NCBI RefSeq assembly: GCF_011881725.1
Contig: NZ_JAATUR010000037.1
Location: forward strand, 1 to 47,029
Direction of reading: 5' to 3'
DNA: 47,029 bases
Origin: Escherichia coli
Lineage (GTDB): Bacteria > Pseudomonadota > Gammaproteobacteria > Enterobacterales > Enterobacteriaceae
Part shown: positions 1 through 8,854 of the stretch, piece after piece
Position numbering within the stretch: position 1 is the stretch's first letter
How the letters are laid out: every line of letters begins with the position of its first letter
The notes under the pieces: generated by a model
The model's input: only the letters and a program-made list of their open reading frames with translations
What the model was told of the DNA's origin: nothing
Database searches by the model: none
Translations under genes and position numbers: made by a program

Positions 1-2
1 CG

Positions 3-182
3 GCGACGGGGTTTGTCGGCTTGTTTGCTTATCTTGGGGCATCGCTTGCTGGTTGGCCGCTGGCGAAAGTACTCGATACCTGGCACTGGAGCGGCTTTTT
101 CGTGGTTATCGCCGTTGCCGCCGGAATTTCTGCGCTGCTGTTACTGCCCTTTTTGAACGCACAGGCCCCCCGCGAAGCGTGA
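3..182 (+). CDS. uhpC: UhpC C-terminal fragment (hexose-phosphate sensor)
   Basis: The last 59 codons of an open frame that enters from the left edge and ends in TGA. The translation is hydrophobic, with a final membrane segment rich in Val, Ala and Leu and a short polar tail ending AQAPREA. UhpC is the membrane sensor related to UhpT that detects external glucose-6-phosphate and activates UhpB/UhpA. The identification rests on the tail and on its position directly upstream of uhpT in the same direction, as in E. coli. Partial at the window edge. Confidence 0.85.
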   Translation, partial: ATGFVGLFAYLGASLAGWPLAKVLDTWHWSGFFVVIAVAAGISALLLLPFLNAQAPREA

Positions 183-319
183 TGTATCTCACTTTTTCAC
201 CCCATATCTGGCAAAACTAAGAAATTTTCCAGGTTTTGCCTGGACGCTATCTCAAGCCTGATTTACTGCTGGTTTTTACAATGAACACCTCACACAGGTA
301 TTCATTTCAGGAGTAACCC
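183..319 (+). promoter_or_regulatory. uhpC-uhpT intergenic region with the uhpT promoter
   Basis: This 137-bp spacer precedes uhpT. In E. coli, uhpT is transcribed from its own promoter, activated by phosphorylated UhpA and helped by CRP. I could not place the boxes base by base. A clear ribosome binding site AGGAG lies at 309-313, six bases before the ATG at 320. Confidence 0.6.
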
Positions 320-1711
320 ATGCTGGCTTTCTTAAACCAGGTTCGCAAGCCGACCCTGGATCTACCGCTCGAAGTGCGGCGCAAAATGTGGTTCAAACCG
401 TTCATGCAATCCTACCTGGTGGTTTTTATTGGCTACCTGACGATGTACCTGATTCGCAAGAACTTTAACATCGCGCAGAACGACATGATCTCGACCTATG
501 GGTTGAGCATGACGCAGCTGGGGATGATCGGCCTGGGGTTCTCCATCACTTATGGCGTGGGTAAAACGCTGGTTTCCTACTACGCCGACGGCAAAAACAC
601 CAAACAATTCCTGCCGTTCATGCTGATCCTGTCTGCTATTTGTATGCTGGGCTTCAGCGCCAGCATGGGCAGCGGCTCGGTTAGCCTGTTCCTGATGATT
701 GCCTTTTACGCTTTAAGCGGATTTTTCCAGAGTACTGGCGGTTCATGCAGTTACTCCACCATCACCAAATGGACGCCACGTCGTAAGCGTGGGACCTTCC
801 TGGGTTTATGGAACATTTCCCACAACCTCGGTGGCGCGGGCGCGGCAGGTGTGGCGCTGTTCGGCGCCAATTACCTGTTCGACGGCCATGTCATCGGCAT
901 GTTTGTCTTCCCGTCGATTATCGCGTTGATTGTCGGTTTTATCGGCCTGCGTTATGGCAGCGACTCCCCGGAATCTTATGGCCTCGGCAAAGCTGAAGAA
1001 CTGTTCGGCGAAGATATCAGCGAAGAGGATAAAGAGACAGAATCCAGCGATATGACCAAGTGGCAGATCTTTGTCGAATATGTTTTGAAAAACAAAGTGA
1101 TCTGGCTGCTGTGCTTCGCCAACATCTTCCTGTACGTGGTGCGCATTGGTATCGACCAGTGGTCAACCGTGTACGCTTTTCAGGAACTGAAACTCTCTAA
1201 AGCGGTGGCAATTCAGGGCTTTACGCTGTTTGAAGCCGGTGCTCTGGTCGGCACGCTAATGTGGGGCTGGCTCTCTGATCTGGCGAACGGTCGCCGTGGC
1301 CTGGTGGCCTGCATCGCGCTGGCGCTGATTATCGCCACGCTCGGTGTGTATCAACATGCCAGCAATCAATATGTTTACCTGGCTTCTCTCTTTGCGTTGG
1401 GTTTCCTGGTCTTTGGCCCGCAACTGTTGATTGGCGTAGCGGCTGTTGGCTTCGTACCGAAAAAAGCAATTGGCGCTGCCGATGGTATTAAAGGCACCTT
1501 CGCTTACCTGATTGGCGACAGCTTTGCCAAGTTAGGTCTGGGGATGATTGCCGATGGGACGCCGGTATTTGGCCTTACCGGCTGGGCAGGCACCTTTGCC
1601 GCGCTGGATATCGCCGCGATTGGTTGTATCTGCCTGATGGCGATAGTCGCGGTGATGGAAGAACGCAAAATCCGCCGCGAGAAAAAAATTCAGCAGTTGA
1701 CAGTGGCATAA
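320..1711 (+). CDS. uhpT: Hexose-6-phosphate:phosphate antiporter
   Basis: A 463-residue inner-membrane transporter of the organophosphate:phosphate antiporter family (major facilitator superfamily, 12 membrane helices). It imports glucose-6-phosphate and other sugar phosphates in exchange for inorganic phosphate, and is also the entry route for fosfomycin. The length equals the K-12 protein, with only a handful of substitutions. Arg46 (in MYLIRKNF) is present, as is the Arg in FLYVVRIG (about 275); both are known to be essential for phosphate binding. It follows uhpC and is preceded by AGGAG. A strong hairpin with a T-run follows, so it is probably a single-gene transcript under UhpA. Confidence 0.98.
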   Translation: MLAFLNQVRKPTLDLPLEVRRKMWFKPFMQSYLVVFIGYLTMYLIRKNFNIAQNDMISTYGLSMTQLGMIGLGFSITYGVGKTLVSYYADGKNTKQFLPFMLILSAICMLGFSASMGSGSVSLFLMIAFYALSGFFQSTGGSCSYSTITKWTPRRKRGTFLGLWNISHNLGGAGAAGVALFGANYLFDGHVIGMFVFPSIIALIVGFIGLRYGSDSPESYGLGKAEELFGEDISEEDKETESSDMTKWQIFVEYVLKNKVIWLLCFANIFLYVVRIGIDQWSTVYAFQELKLSKAVAIQGFTLFEAGALVGTLMWGWLSDLANGRRGLVACIALALIIATLGVYQHASNQYVYLASLFALGFLVFGPQLLIGVAAVGFVPKKAIGAADGIKGTFAYLIGDSFAKLGLGMIADGTPVFGLTGWAGTFAALDIAAIGCICLMAIVAVMEERKIRREKKIQQLTVA

Positions 1712-1729
1712 ACGTAACTGGTGACTTTT

Positions 1730-1756
1730 GCCCGGCATGACGCCGGGCTTTTTTTT
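1730..1756 (+). terminator. Rho-independent terminator of uhpT
   Basis: A perfect 7-bp stem GCCCGGC/GCCGGGC with a 5-base loop is followed by eight T residues (1749-1756). It ends just before the convergent ade stop codon at 1758. Confidence 0.93.
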
Positions 1757-1757
1757 A

Positions 1758-3524
1758 TTATTCCGTGAATTCCAGTGCTGTGAAGGCAAATTTCTCACCA
1801 TCAAACAGCCCCTGGCTGGTCAGTTTCAGCGCGGGGATCACTGGTAAAGAAAGAAATGCCATCTGAATAAACGGTTCATCCGGTAGCGGACCGCATTCAC
1901 GGGCGGCGGCTTTCAACTCGTCAATTTGTTCCGCCAGCGACTGCGCCGTGTCGGTGCTCATTAGCCCGGCGATGGGCAACGGCAGATGGCTCTGTACCTG
2001 ACCATTACGCACCACGCACAGCCCGCCGCCGTCCTGAATCACTTGATTCACCGCCAGCGCCATCTCTTCAGCATTGCGACCGATCACCACAATATTATGG
2101 CTGTCATGACTGACTGTCGCCGCCAGCGCGCCTTCATTCAGACCAAAGCCGCCGAGCAGACCACAGGCCGGAGCCAATCGTTGTCCGTAACGCTCAAGCA
2201 CGGCAATAAAGCACACATCATCGCGATCAAAACCATTTTCGCTGTAGACGCTGGAGCGGGAGTGCGTAATCAATTCGTTATGGATAACGTCAATCACGCG
2301 ATAGCGTTTTCCGGGGGTAAATTGCAGAGCAAAGTCGCTGGCGGAAACGGGCTGGCGATCAATGGTATTGCTATAAGGCGGGGCGGATTGCGCAAGTCTC
2401 GCCGACTCTTCTGCTTGCAAGGTTTGTTCGTCAATCGGTTCGCCTTTCACCAGTACCTGCTGCACTGTGACCTTATGTGCATCACTTAACAGGACGATAT
2501 CGGCCTGCTTGCCGGGGGCCAGTAAACCGAGATGATTCAGACCAAAATGGCGCGCCGTCGACCAGCTGGCGACGCGATATGCCACATGTAGCGGCACATT
2601 ATGTTGTTCAATCAGGCGGCGAATTAAGGCGTCGATATGCCCTTCGTGAGCGATTTCCCACGGGTTACGGTCATCAGTACAAAGCATGCATTGCGGACTG
2701 TTAAATTCGTTGATCAACGGTGCCAGCGCGTTGAGATTGCGGGCGGCGGACCCTTCGCGGATCATCAACGACATGCCGAGTTGTAATTTACGGCGACCTT
2801 CTTCCAGCAGATAACTTTCGTGGCAGTTTTCAATACCCGCGGCAATGTAGGCGTTAAGTTCTTTACCACCTAAACCAGGACAGTGACCGTCCAGCGTCAG
2901 GTGGCGAAATGCGTCCAGTTTATCGAGTAGCGCATGCTGCCCGTTAATGACGCCAGGATAATCCATCATTTCTGCCAGACCAGTAACCTGCGGATGGTCG
3001 CGCCAGGCGAGCATCTGTTCGAGGGTAAAGCTGGCACCGTTAACATCGCAGCCTTCCAGGGCAGGTACGCAAGAGCTGACCTGCAAATACTGGTTTTGCC
3101 TTGCCTGTTCGGCACAGCGGGCAAACCAGGCGAATCCCGCTTCGCCCATCACGTTGACAATTTCATGAGGGTCGCAAATAACAGTCGTCAGGCCGCGCGG
3201 CAGGGTAGCGGTTTCAAAGGTGACTGGGGTCATCATGCTGGATTCAATATGCAGGTGAGCATCAATAAACCCCGGTACTGCCGTTGCACCGTGGGCATCA
3301 ATCCGTCGCAAAGACGGAGCGTCGGCATATTCTGCGCCAATACCGGCAATGTAACGCCCTTTAATCACAATAGGGCCGGAAATTTCTCTGCCATTGATCA
3401 GATCCAGAATAGAGACATTATCAATAATATAATCGGCAACGGCTTCGCCACGGGAAACGGCTAACAATTCCTGGTATTCAGACCGACTAATGTGATGAAA
3501 TTTATGGTTAATAGTATTATTCAT
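1758..3524 (-). CDS. ade: Adenine deaminase
   Basis: A 588-residue amidohydrolase-superfamily enzyme converting adenine to hypoxanthine and ammonia in purine salvage. The metal-binding DAHLHIE motif follows VPGFI near residue 100, and a C-terminal adenine-deaminase domain is present; the length equals K-12 Ade. It converges on uhpT and diverges from adeQ, which encodes a purine permease, so the pair forms an uptake and deamination unit. In E. coli K-12 the gene is known to be nearly silent because of H-NS. The AT-rich upstream region here fits that but does not prove it. The enzyme contains a di-metal centre in characterised homologues. Confidence 0.97.
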   Translation of the reverse strand: MNNTINHKFHHISRSEYQELLAVSRGEAVADYIIDNVSILDLINGREISGPIVIKGRYIAGIGAEYADAPSLRRIDAHGATAVPGFIDAHLHIESSMMTPVTFETATLPRGLTTVICDPHEIVNVMGEAGFAWFARCAEQARQNQYLQVSSCVPALEGCDVNGASFTLEQMLAWRDHPQVTGLAEMMDYPGVINGQHALLDKLDAFRHLTLDGHCPGLGGKELNAYIAAGIENCHESYLLEEGRRKLQLGMSLMIREGSAARNLNALAPLINEFNSPQCMLCTDDRNPWEIAHEGHIDALIRRLIEQHNVPLHVAYRVASWSTARHFGLNHLGLLAPGKQADIVLLSDAHKVTVQQVLVKGEPIDEQTLQAEESARLAQSAPPYSNTIDRQPVSASDFALQFTPGKRYRVIDVIHNELITHSRSSVYSENGFDRDDVCFIAVLERYGQRLAPACGLLGGFGLNEGALAATVSHDSHNIVVIGRNAEEMALAVNQVIQDGGGLCVVRNGQVQSHLPLPIAGLMSTDTAQSLAEQIDELKAAARECGPLPDEPFIQMAFLSLPVIPALKLTSQGLFDGEKFAFTALEFTE

Positions 3525-3698
3525 ATTTTTCTCATTTTGATTTTATCAATTTGATTATTATTTATCATAAAGAAACGTCGCGAGATTATTAAAGAATATC
3601 CATTAATGTGCAATTGAAATGTGATAATTATCACTGAACCGTTGTTGTCATTTGTTTTACAAAAGCAAGGGATTAATTCTCCTCCAATGGACAAAAAA
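3525..3698. promoter_or_regulatory. AT-rich divergent ade/adeQ control region
   Basis: This 174-bp intergenic region between the divergent ade and adeQ starts is markedly AT-rich, as expected for an H-NS-silenced promoter. It holds the CRP-like palindrome listed separately. No convincing -35/-10 pair could be assigned by eye. Confidence 0.5.
3620..3635. promoter_or_regulatory. Candidate CRP site (perfect palindrome core)
   Basis: The sequence TGTGATAATTATCACT contains a perfect 14-bp palindrome (3621-3634). It matches the CRP pattern TGTGA-N6-TCACA at nine of ten positions. Its centre is about 70 bp upstream of the adeQ start and about 103 bp from the ade start. Function is inferred from the motif only. 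Confidence 0.5.
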
Positions 3699-5033
3699 AT
3701 GAATAATGACAATACCGATTACGTGAGTAATGAATCAGGGACGCTTTCGCGATTATTTAAACTTCCTCAGCATGGAACAACTGTACGTACAGAATTGATT
3801 GCGGGTATGACTACCTTTTTAACAATGGTCTACATTGTTTTTGTGAATCCGCAAATTCTCGGTGCGGCACAAATGGACCCGAAAGTGGTGTTTGTTACCA
3901 CCTGTTTGATTGCGGGCATTGGTAGTATAGCGATGGGTGTTTTTGCTAATCTTCCCGTCGCGCTGGCGCCTGCGATGGGGCTGAACGCCTTCTTTGCGTT
4001 TGTGGTTGTTGGGGCGATGGGTATCTCCTGGCAGACCGGGATGGGCGTGATATTCTGGGGCGCCATTGGGCTATTTTTGCTCACGCTGTTTCGTATTCGT
4101 TACTGGATGATCTCCAACATTCCGTTAAGTTTACGTATTGGTATCACCAGTGGTATCGGGCTATTTATCGCTTTAATGGGATTAAAAAATACGGGTGTTA
4201 TTGTCGCCAATAAAGACACCCTGGTAATGATTGGTGATTTAAGTGCCCACGGCGTGTTGTTAGGTATTTTAGGGTTTTTTATTATAACCGTGTTGTCATC
4301 ACGTAATTTTCATGCGGCGGTGTTGGTTTCCATCGTCGTCACTTCCTGCTGTGGATTATTTTTCGGAGATGTTCATTTCAGCGGGGTCTATTCTATTCCA
4401 CCTGATATTAGCGGTGTTATTGGTGAAGTTGATTTGAGCGGGGCGTTATCGCTAGAACTTGCCGGTATCATTTTCTCCTTTATGCTGATCAACCTATTTG
4501 ATTCATCAGGAACATTAATTGGTGTAACTGATAAAGCTGGCTTAATAGATAGTAACGGTAAATTCCCTAACATGAATAAGGCGCTATATGTTGATAGCGT
4601 TAGTTCGGTGGCGGGCGCGTTTATCGGCACATCCTCTGTTACCGCCTATATTGAAAGTACTTCTGGTGTGGCGGTCGGTGGTCGCACGGGGCTGACTGCG
4701 GTCGTGGTCGGCGTTATGTTCCTGCTGGTTATGTTCTTCTCTCCGTTGGTCGCGATGGTTCCTCCTTACGCAACCGCCGGGGCGTTAATCTTTGTTGGTG
4801 TGTTGATGACATCGAGCCTGGCGCGCGTTAACTGGGATGATTTTACCGAATCGGTACCTGCATTTATCACCACGGTGATGATGCCCTTTACATTCTCGAT
4901 CACCGAAGGGATTGCGCTCGGCTTTATGTCGTACTGCATCATGAAAGTGTGTACTGGTCGCTGGCGCGATCTGAATCTGTGTGTGGTGGTGGTCGCCGCC
5001 CTGTTTGCACTGAAGATTATTCTGGTGGATTAG
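3699..5033 (+). CDS. adeQ: Adenine permease AdeQ (NCS2/AzgA type)
   Basis: Inner-membrane purine permease with about 12-14 hydrophobic segments. The ATG at 3699 gives 444 residues, the length remembered for K-12 AdeQ (YicO), beginning MNNDNTDYVS. An upstream in-frame ATG at 3687 would add four residues, and a frame open to 3621 is unlikely to be used. The motifs PAMGLNAFFAF, INLFDSSGTLIGVT and SSVTAYIESTSGVAVGGRTG are typical of AzgA-like nucleobase transporters. It is divergent from ade, so it probably supplies adenine to that enzyme. AdeQ is reported as a high-affinity adenine permease in K-12. The start choice is less certain because no strong Shine-Dalgarno sequence precedes either ATG. 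Confidence 0.94.
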   Translation: MNNDNTDYVSNESGTLSRLFKLPQHGTTVRTELIAGMTTFLTMVYIVFVNPQILGAAQMDPKVVFVTTCLIAGIGSIAMGVFANLPVALAPAMGLNAFFAFVVVGAMGISWQTGMGVIFWGAIGLFLLTLFRIRYWMISNIPLSLRIGITSGIGLFIALMGLKNTGVIVANKDTLVMIGDLSAHGVLLGILGFFIITVLSSRNFHAAVLVSIVVTSCCGLFFGDVHFSGVYSIPPDISGVIGEVDLSGALSLELAGIIFSFMLINLFDSSGTLIGVTDKAGLIDSNGKFPNMNKALYVDSVSSVAGAFIGTSSVTAYIESTSGVAVGGRTGLTAVVVGVMFLLVMFFSPLVAMVPPYATAGALIFVGVLMTSSLARVNWDDFTESVPAFITTVMMPFTFSITEGIALGFMSYCIMKVCTGRWRDLNLCVVVVAALFALKIILVD

Positions 5034-5055
5034 TAACTGGCGAGGGTTTCCAGAT

Positions 5056-5090
5056 ATCATGAGTTCTGATTACGCAGGAGAACTCATGAT
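5056..5090 (+). promoter_or_regulatory. Perfect 12-bp inverted repeat covering the yicN start codon
   Basis: The arms are ATCATGAGTTCT (5056-5067) and AGAACTCATGAT (5079-5090), separated by 11 bases. The right arm contains the yicN ATG (5086-5088), and the loop and arm contain its ribosome binding site GCAGGAG (5074-5080). In mRNA this stem would bury the start codon. There is no T-run, so it is not a standard terminator. Confidence 0.6.
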
Positions 5091-5538
5091 CTGGATAATG
5101 CTCGCCACGCTAGTGGTGGTGTTTGTGGTTGGATTTCGGGTGCTGACATCCGGGGCCAGAAAAGCGATTCGCCGCCTCAGCGATCGGCTGAATATCGATG
5201 TCATACCCGTTGAGTCGATGGTTGATCAAATGGGAAAGTCAGCCGGTGACGAATTTTTACGTTATTTGCATCGCCCGGATGAGTCGCATCTGCAAAACGC
5301 CGCGCAGGTGTTGCTCATCTGGCAAATTGTCATTGTCGATGGTAGCGAACAGAACCTGCTGCAATGGCATCGGATTTTACAAAAAGCCCGCCTTGCCACA
5401 CCCATTACCGATGCTCAGGTCAGACTGGCGCTGGGTTTTCTGCGCGAAGCAGAACCTGAAATGCAGGAAATTAATGCTTTCCAGATGCGCTATAACGCCC
5501 TCTTCCAGCCAGAAGAAGGCGTGTTTTGGTTGCATTAA
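5086..5538 (+). CDS. yicN: YicN, conserved DUF1198-type membrane-anchored protein
   Basis: A 150-residue protein of unknown function. Residues 1-20 form a hydrophobic helix (MIWIMLATLVVVFVVGF), probably an N-terminal anchor. The remainder is a soluble, mostly helical domain rich in Leu, Gln and Arg. The start at 5086 follows GCAGGAG at the right spacing and gives the K-12 length; an in-frame ATG at 5059 would add nine residues but lacks a good site. Only 52 bases separate it from adeQ, so it may be cotranscribed. The start lies in a perfect inverted repeat. It converges with the porin gene 18 bp away. Confidence 0.9.
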   Translation: MIWIMLATLVVVFVVGFRVLTSGARKAIRRLSDRLNIDVIPVESMVDQMGKSAGDEFLRYLHRPDESHLQNAAQVLLIWQIVIVDGSEQNLLQWHRILQKARLATPITDAQVRLALGFLREAEPEMQEINAFQMRYNALFQPEEGVFWLH

Positions 5539-5556
5539 CTCAATGTGAGTGGCCTG

Positions 5557-6936
5557 TCAGAACCAGGCTTCCCACATCGCGCCAAGGTTAAAGTCGTCAA
5601 GCGTTTCCTCTTTTGTGCCGTTGACGCGTGCAGTCCGGTCGTTATCAACTTGCCCGCCAGTCATGTAGAAACGTAGCATTGGTCGGAATTCCGGGCCCAT
5701 CGCAATAGAAATGTTCTGTGACAGCGTCAGCTTCCAGCCTGAATTATCTCCGCCTTTATCATAATCAACCCGTTGATAACCCGCCTCAAGCCAGGTGGAG
5801 TGAACGTCATTCCAGAAATACATAGGACGGACAATTACGCCATAGTTTTTGCGGTTATCACTCTTAATAGAGCTGTTGTCGTAATCATGGAAGGCCAGTA
5901 AATACTCGATTTGCGCCTGCTGAGTAAATTTATGGCTACCTTCAAAACTGGCGTAAATTGTCGTGAGATCATCAGTTTTATTGTAAACACTGTTATCGGA
6001 ATTATCAGAGTAGCGGGCAATGACTTTATTCACTCCGCTGTCATTGCTATGGCTTACAACAAATGCCCCCTGCCAGGCTTTAAGTTTGTCTTCACCTTCG
6101 ACCGCTTTTGAGTCGAAGCCGTAGTTAGCGTACAACTCAAGATCCAGTGGCCCCAGTTCCATACCATGAATTTTGGACGTTACCGCATAATTGCCTCTGT
6201 CGCCTGTTCCAGACCCGCCAGTACAGGTTATGCGTGACGGATTGGTCTCATCCTCCATCACTTCAGGATTACAGGATTCAACAGCTGCGACAGTAGCAAG
6301 GTCAAACTTGATGCCACCAATGTCGAAATTTTTCACCCCGGCGCCCTGACCATCGTGAGTCATCCAGAAGTAGTCATTAATGCCCTGTTGTGGGCGCTGG
6401 TGGAAGTCGCGGCCAGCCCAGATATAGGCATCAGGATTGGACGCCAGAACATTAGTGACACCCGCGTATGCTTTTTTCAGGTTAACTTCGTCGCCCCAGT
6501 GATCAATCATGACATTGACATCCCAGATTGCGCCGTTATCGCTCTTGAACGCTTTTGATAACTGGAATTCTCCGCCGTTACCTTCGTTCCCCAGACGACC
6601 AATGGCTGATGCACCATTATAGGAGCCGTCTACAGCAACATATTTTTGGTCGCCACTCTGAAAATGAGCCCCATAGCGGGCATAACCACTAAATTTTACG
6701 CCAAAGGGAATTGCCATATCCGGAGACTGCGCAGCACTTTCCGGTTCGTTAATAACATCCGCTTTTTTTGCTGCCGCGGCATCCATTTTTTCTTGCCTTT
6801 CGGCTAATGCTTTATCGACGGCTTTTGCCACAATGGCGTCTATTTGTTCCTGCGTAAATTCCTGAGCCTGGGCAGATATTGAGTACAAAGCGGCAATAAC
6901 CGCCAGGGTAACGGTAAATGTTTTTATCTTTTTCAT
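5557..6936 (-). CDS. LamB/BglH/ScrY-type carbohydrate porin
   Basis: A 459-residue outer-membrane protein. It has a Sec signal peptide (MKKIKTFTVTLAVIAA..., cleavage probably after AQA near residue 24) and a short charged segment (QEKMDAAAAKK) like the N-terminal extension of ScrY/BglH. An 18-strand maltoporin-type barrel follows, ending in the outer-membrane signature Trp-Phe. Two cysteines in a middle loop (near ESCNPEV and ITCTGG) could form the disulfide seen in this family. The ATG at 6936 is chosen over an upstream in-frame start because the signal peptide begins there. As last gene of the PTS operon it likely passes the beta-glycoside through the outer membrane; the substrate cannot be read from the sequence. 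It is not K-12 BglH itself. Confidence 0.88.
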   Translation of the reverse strand: MKKIKTFTVTLAVIAALYSISAQAQEFTQEQIDAIVAKAVDKALAERQEKMDAAAAKKADVINEPESAAQSPDMAIPFGVKFSGYARYGAHFQSGDQKYVAVDGSYNGASAIGRLGNEGNGGEFQLSKAFKSDNGAIWDVNVMIDHWGDEVNLKKAYAGVTNVLASNPDAYIWAGRDFHQRPQQGINDYFWMTHDGQGAGVKNFDIGGIKFDLATVAAVESCNPEVMEDETNPSRITCTGGSGTGDRGNYAVTSKIHGMELGPLDLELYANYGFDSKAVEGEDKLKAWQGAFVVSHSNDSGVNKVIARYSDNSDNSVYNKTDDLTTIYASFEGSHKFTQQAQIEYLLAFHDYDNSSIKSDNRKNYGVIVRPMYFWNDVHSTWLEAGYQRVDYDKGGDNSGWKLTLSQNISIAMGPEFRPMLRFYMTGGQVDNDRTARVNGTKEETLDDFNLGAMWEAWF

Positions 6937-7024
6937 GATTATCTCACGCACACGTTATAATTTAATATGCGTTGGGCATAATAAATATAAGATGTGTATT
7001 AATTTATTTTATGATAATAAGCAG

Positions 7025-7058
7025 CCTGTTTCGGCTTGTGTTTAACTACCGAAACAGG
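7025..7058 (-). other. Intercistronic hairpin between PTS IIA and porin genes
   Basis: Perfect 10-bp arms CCTGTTTCGG and CCGAAACAGG with a 14-base loop lie in the 201-bp gap between the IIA stop and the porin start. No U-tract follows on the transcribed strand, so it is more likely an mRNA processing or stability element, or partial attenuator, than a strong terminator. Confidence 0.5.
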
Positions 7059-7137
7059 GTGATTTATCTATTTTATTTTTGGGTAAAGCAGAGGTTTTAT
7101 TTTATCAAATGGATATACCTCACTAAAGGTTAATTAA

Positions 7138-7440
7138 TTATCTTTGATAAAGATGAATTATTTCTTCTGCTAATTCTCGTGCCAGCATTGATGTCATTAA
7201 ATGATCCTGTGCATGTACCATAATTAATGTCATTGGCTGTCGGGCTTCACCAGCATCTTGTTCGATCAATTTGGTTTGCATATGGTGAGCCTGACGGGAA
7301 TAACTGTCAGCTTCACGCAGCAGCTGTTTGGCTTCATCAAAGTTTCCGGCACGTGCGGCATGTAATGCTTCAAAACAGAGGCTGCGTGACTGACCAGCAT
7401 TGACGATTATTTCCATAACCGCATCTTCTAATTCGATCAT
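7138..7440 (-). CDS. PTS system lactose/cellobiose-family IIA component
   Basis: A 100-residue cytoplasmic phosphocarrier of the Lac-family PTS IIA fold (three-helix bundle, active as a trimer). The conserved VHAQDHLMTS motif holds the phosphorylated histidine (about His76 in this numbering). It would pass phosphate from HPr to the IIB protein encoded at the head of the same operon. The ATG at 7440 overlaps the stop of the upstream glycosidase gene as ATGA, indicating translational coupling; a TTG 15 bases upstream is also in frame but less likely. Length matches ChbA/CelC-type IIA proteins minus part of the usual N-terminal extension. Confidence 0.93.
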   Translation of the reverse strand: MIELEDAVMEIIVNAGQSRSLCFEALHAARAGNFDEAKQLLREADSYSRQAHHMQTKLIEQDAGEARQPMTLIMVHAQDHLMTSMLARELAEEIIHLYQR

Positions 7441-8834
7441 TTTTGTTTCTCGCAATCAAAACCGTTATTTTCTGCAACTGTCGCAAACCACTCACCACTT
7501 TTTTTAATCGTGCGTGTTTGCGTTTCCAGATCAAGCTGAACAAATCCATAGCGATTTTTATAAGCATTAAGCCATGACCAGTTATCGATAAATGTCCACA
7601 TATGATAGCCAAGACAATTACATTCTTCGCTAATTCCTTTATGTAGCCATTTTAAATGTTCAGCGACAAATTCAATGCGATAGCTATCGTTGACTTGCCC
7701 TTCCTGAATAAAACGCTGCTCGTTTTCTACCCCCATTCCATTTTCAGAAATAAAACAACGAGGATTACCATAATTATCGCGAAGATTGGTGATGATATCG
7801 TAAATACCGGGTTCATAAATTTCCCATCCCCGATAAGGATTCATTTTTCGCCCAGGCATCTCGTAATAGTCAAATAACCACTCCGGCATAAAAGGGGCAT
7901 TGGGGTTTACGGCGCTATCCCGACATTTAACTCGTCGGGGTTGATAATAATTTATCCCCAACAGGTCGATTTTTCCGTCGGCGATTAACTGACTATCGTC
8001 AGGCTCGCATTGCGGTAACTGATCGTACTCTTTCAGTAATGCTACAAGGTCTGCCGGGTATTCCCCTTTTAGCACTGGATCGAGGAAACTACGATTAAAC
8101 AGAAGGTCAGCACAGTGTGCGGCTTTAACATCAGCCGGATTTTGCGAGCGTGGATAAGAAGGCGTCAGGTTGAGCACCACGCCAATTTCTCCTTCGAAAT
8201 TACCCCGACGAAATGCCCGAACTGCCGTGGCGTGCGCAAGAACAGTATGGTAAGCCACTGTCGCAGCACGTTTAAAATCAACAACGTTCGGATAGTGGAA
8301 GTCATATAAATAACCCCCCTCTACCGGCACAATCGGTTCATTAAAGGTAAACCAGTGCTTCACTCTGTTACCGAACAGTTCAAAGCAGGTACGGGCATAT
8401 TCACCAAAAGCTTCTACGACTTCCCGACTCTCCCAGCCACCTTTTTCCTGCATTATCATCGGCATATCAAAGTGGAACAAGGTGATAAACGGCGTGATGC
8501 CCTGTGCCAGCAGCTCATCGATGACATTGTTATAGAACGCCACCGCTTCAGGATTTACGTTGCCAGTACCATCTGGTATCAAGCGAGACCAGCTTAACGA
8601 GGTGCGAAAACTGTTATGTTTTAACTGTTTCAGCAGGGCAATATCTTGTTGCCAGTGTTGATAAAAGGTTGATGTGTTCGCCGGGCCAATACCTTGATGG
8701 AAGCGCCCTGACTGGCGTTCGAACCATACATCCCAGGTGGTTTGGCTTTTGCCGCCGTTCAGACTATCCCCTTCGGTTTGCAGCGCAGAGCAGGCACTAC
8801 CCCACCAGAAGTTGTCGGGAAAACGGTATCTCAT
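7437..8834 (-). CDS. GH1 6-phospho-beta-glycosidase
   Basis: A 465-residue glycoside hydrolase family 1 enzyme that should cleave a phosphorylated beta-glycoside delivered by the PTS. The acid/base glutamate is in FTFNEPIV and the nucleophile in FISENGMG. The C-terminal WSWLNAYKNRYGF has the Ser/Lys/Tyr arrangement that binds the 6-phosphate. Near the N-terminus, FWWGSACSALQTEG is the usual GH1 opening. The ATG at 8834 is chosen because AAGGAG lies eight bases upstream; an earlier ATG at 8855 overlaps the IIC stop as TAATG. It does not look like K-12 BglA, BglB, AscB or ChbF, and the WSWLNAYKNRYG segment recalls Gram-positive-type enzymes. Gluco versus galacto preference is open. Confidence 0.92.
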   Translation of the reverse strand: MRYRFPDNFWWGSACSALQTEGDSLNGGKSQTTWDVWFERQSGRFHQGIGPANTSTFYQHWQQDIALLKQLKHNSFRTSLSWSRLIPDGTGNVNPEAVAFYNNVIDELLAQGITPFITLFHFDMPMIMQEKGGWESREVVEAFGEYARTCFELFGNRVKHWFTFNEPIVPVEGGYLYDFHYPNVVDFKRAATVAYHTVLAHATAVRAFRRGNFEGEIGVVLNLTPSYPRSQNPADVKAAHCADLLFNRSFLDPVLKGEYPADLVALLKEYDQLPQCEPDDSQLIADGKIDLLGINYYQPRRVKCRDSAVNPNAPFMPEWLFDYYEMPGRKMNPYRGWEIYEPGIYDIITNLRDNYGNPRCFISENGMGVENEQRFIQEGQVNDSYRIEFVAEHLKWLHKGISEECNCLGYHMWTFIDNWSWLNAYKNRYGFVQLDLETQTRTIKKSGEWFATVAENNGFDCEKQK

Positions 8835-8854
8835 TGTTCTGACTCCTTGATTCA

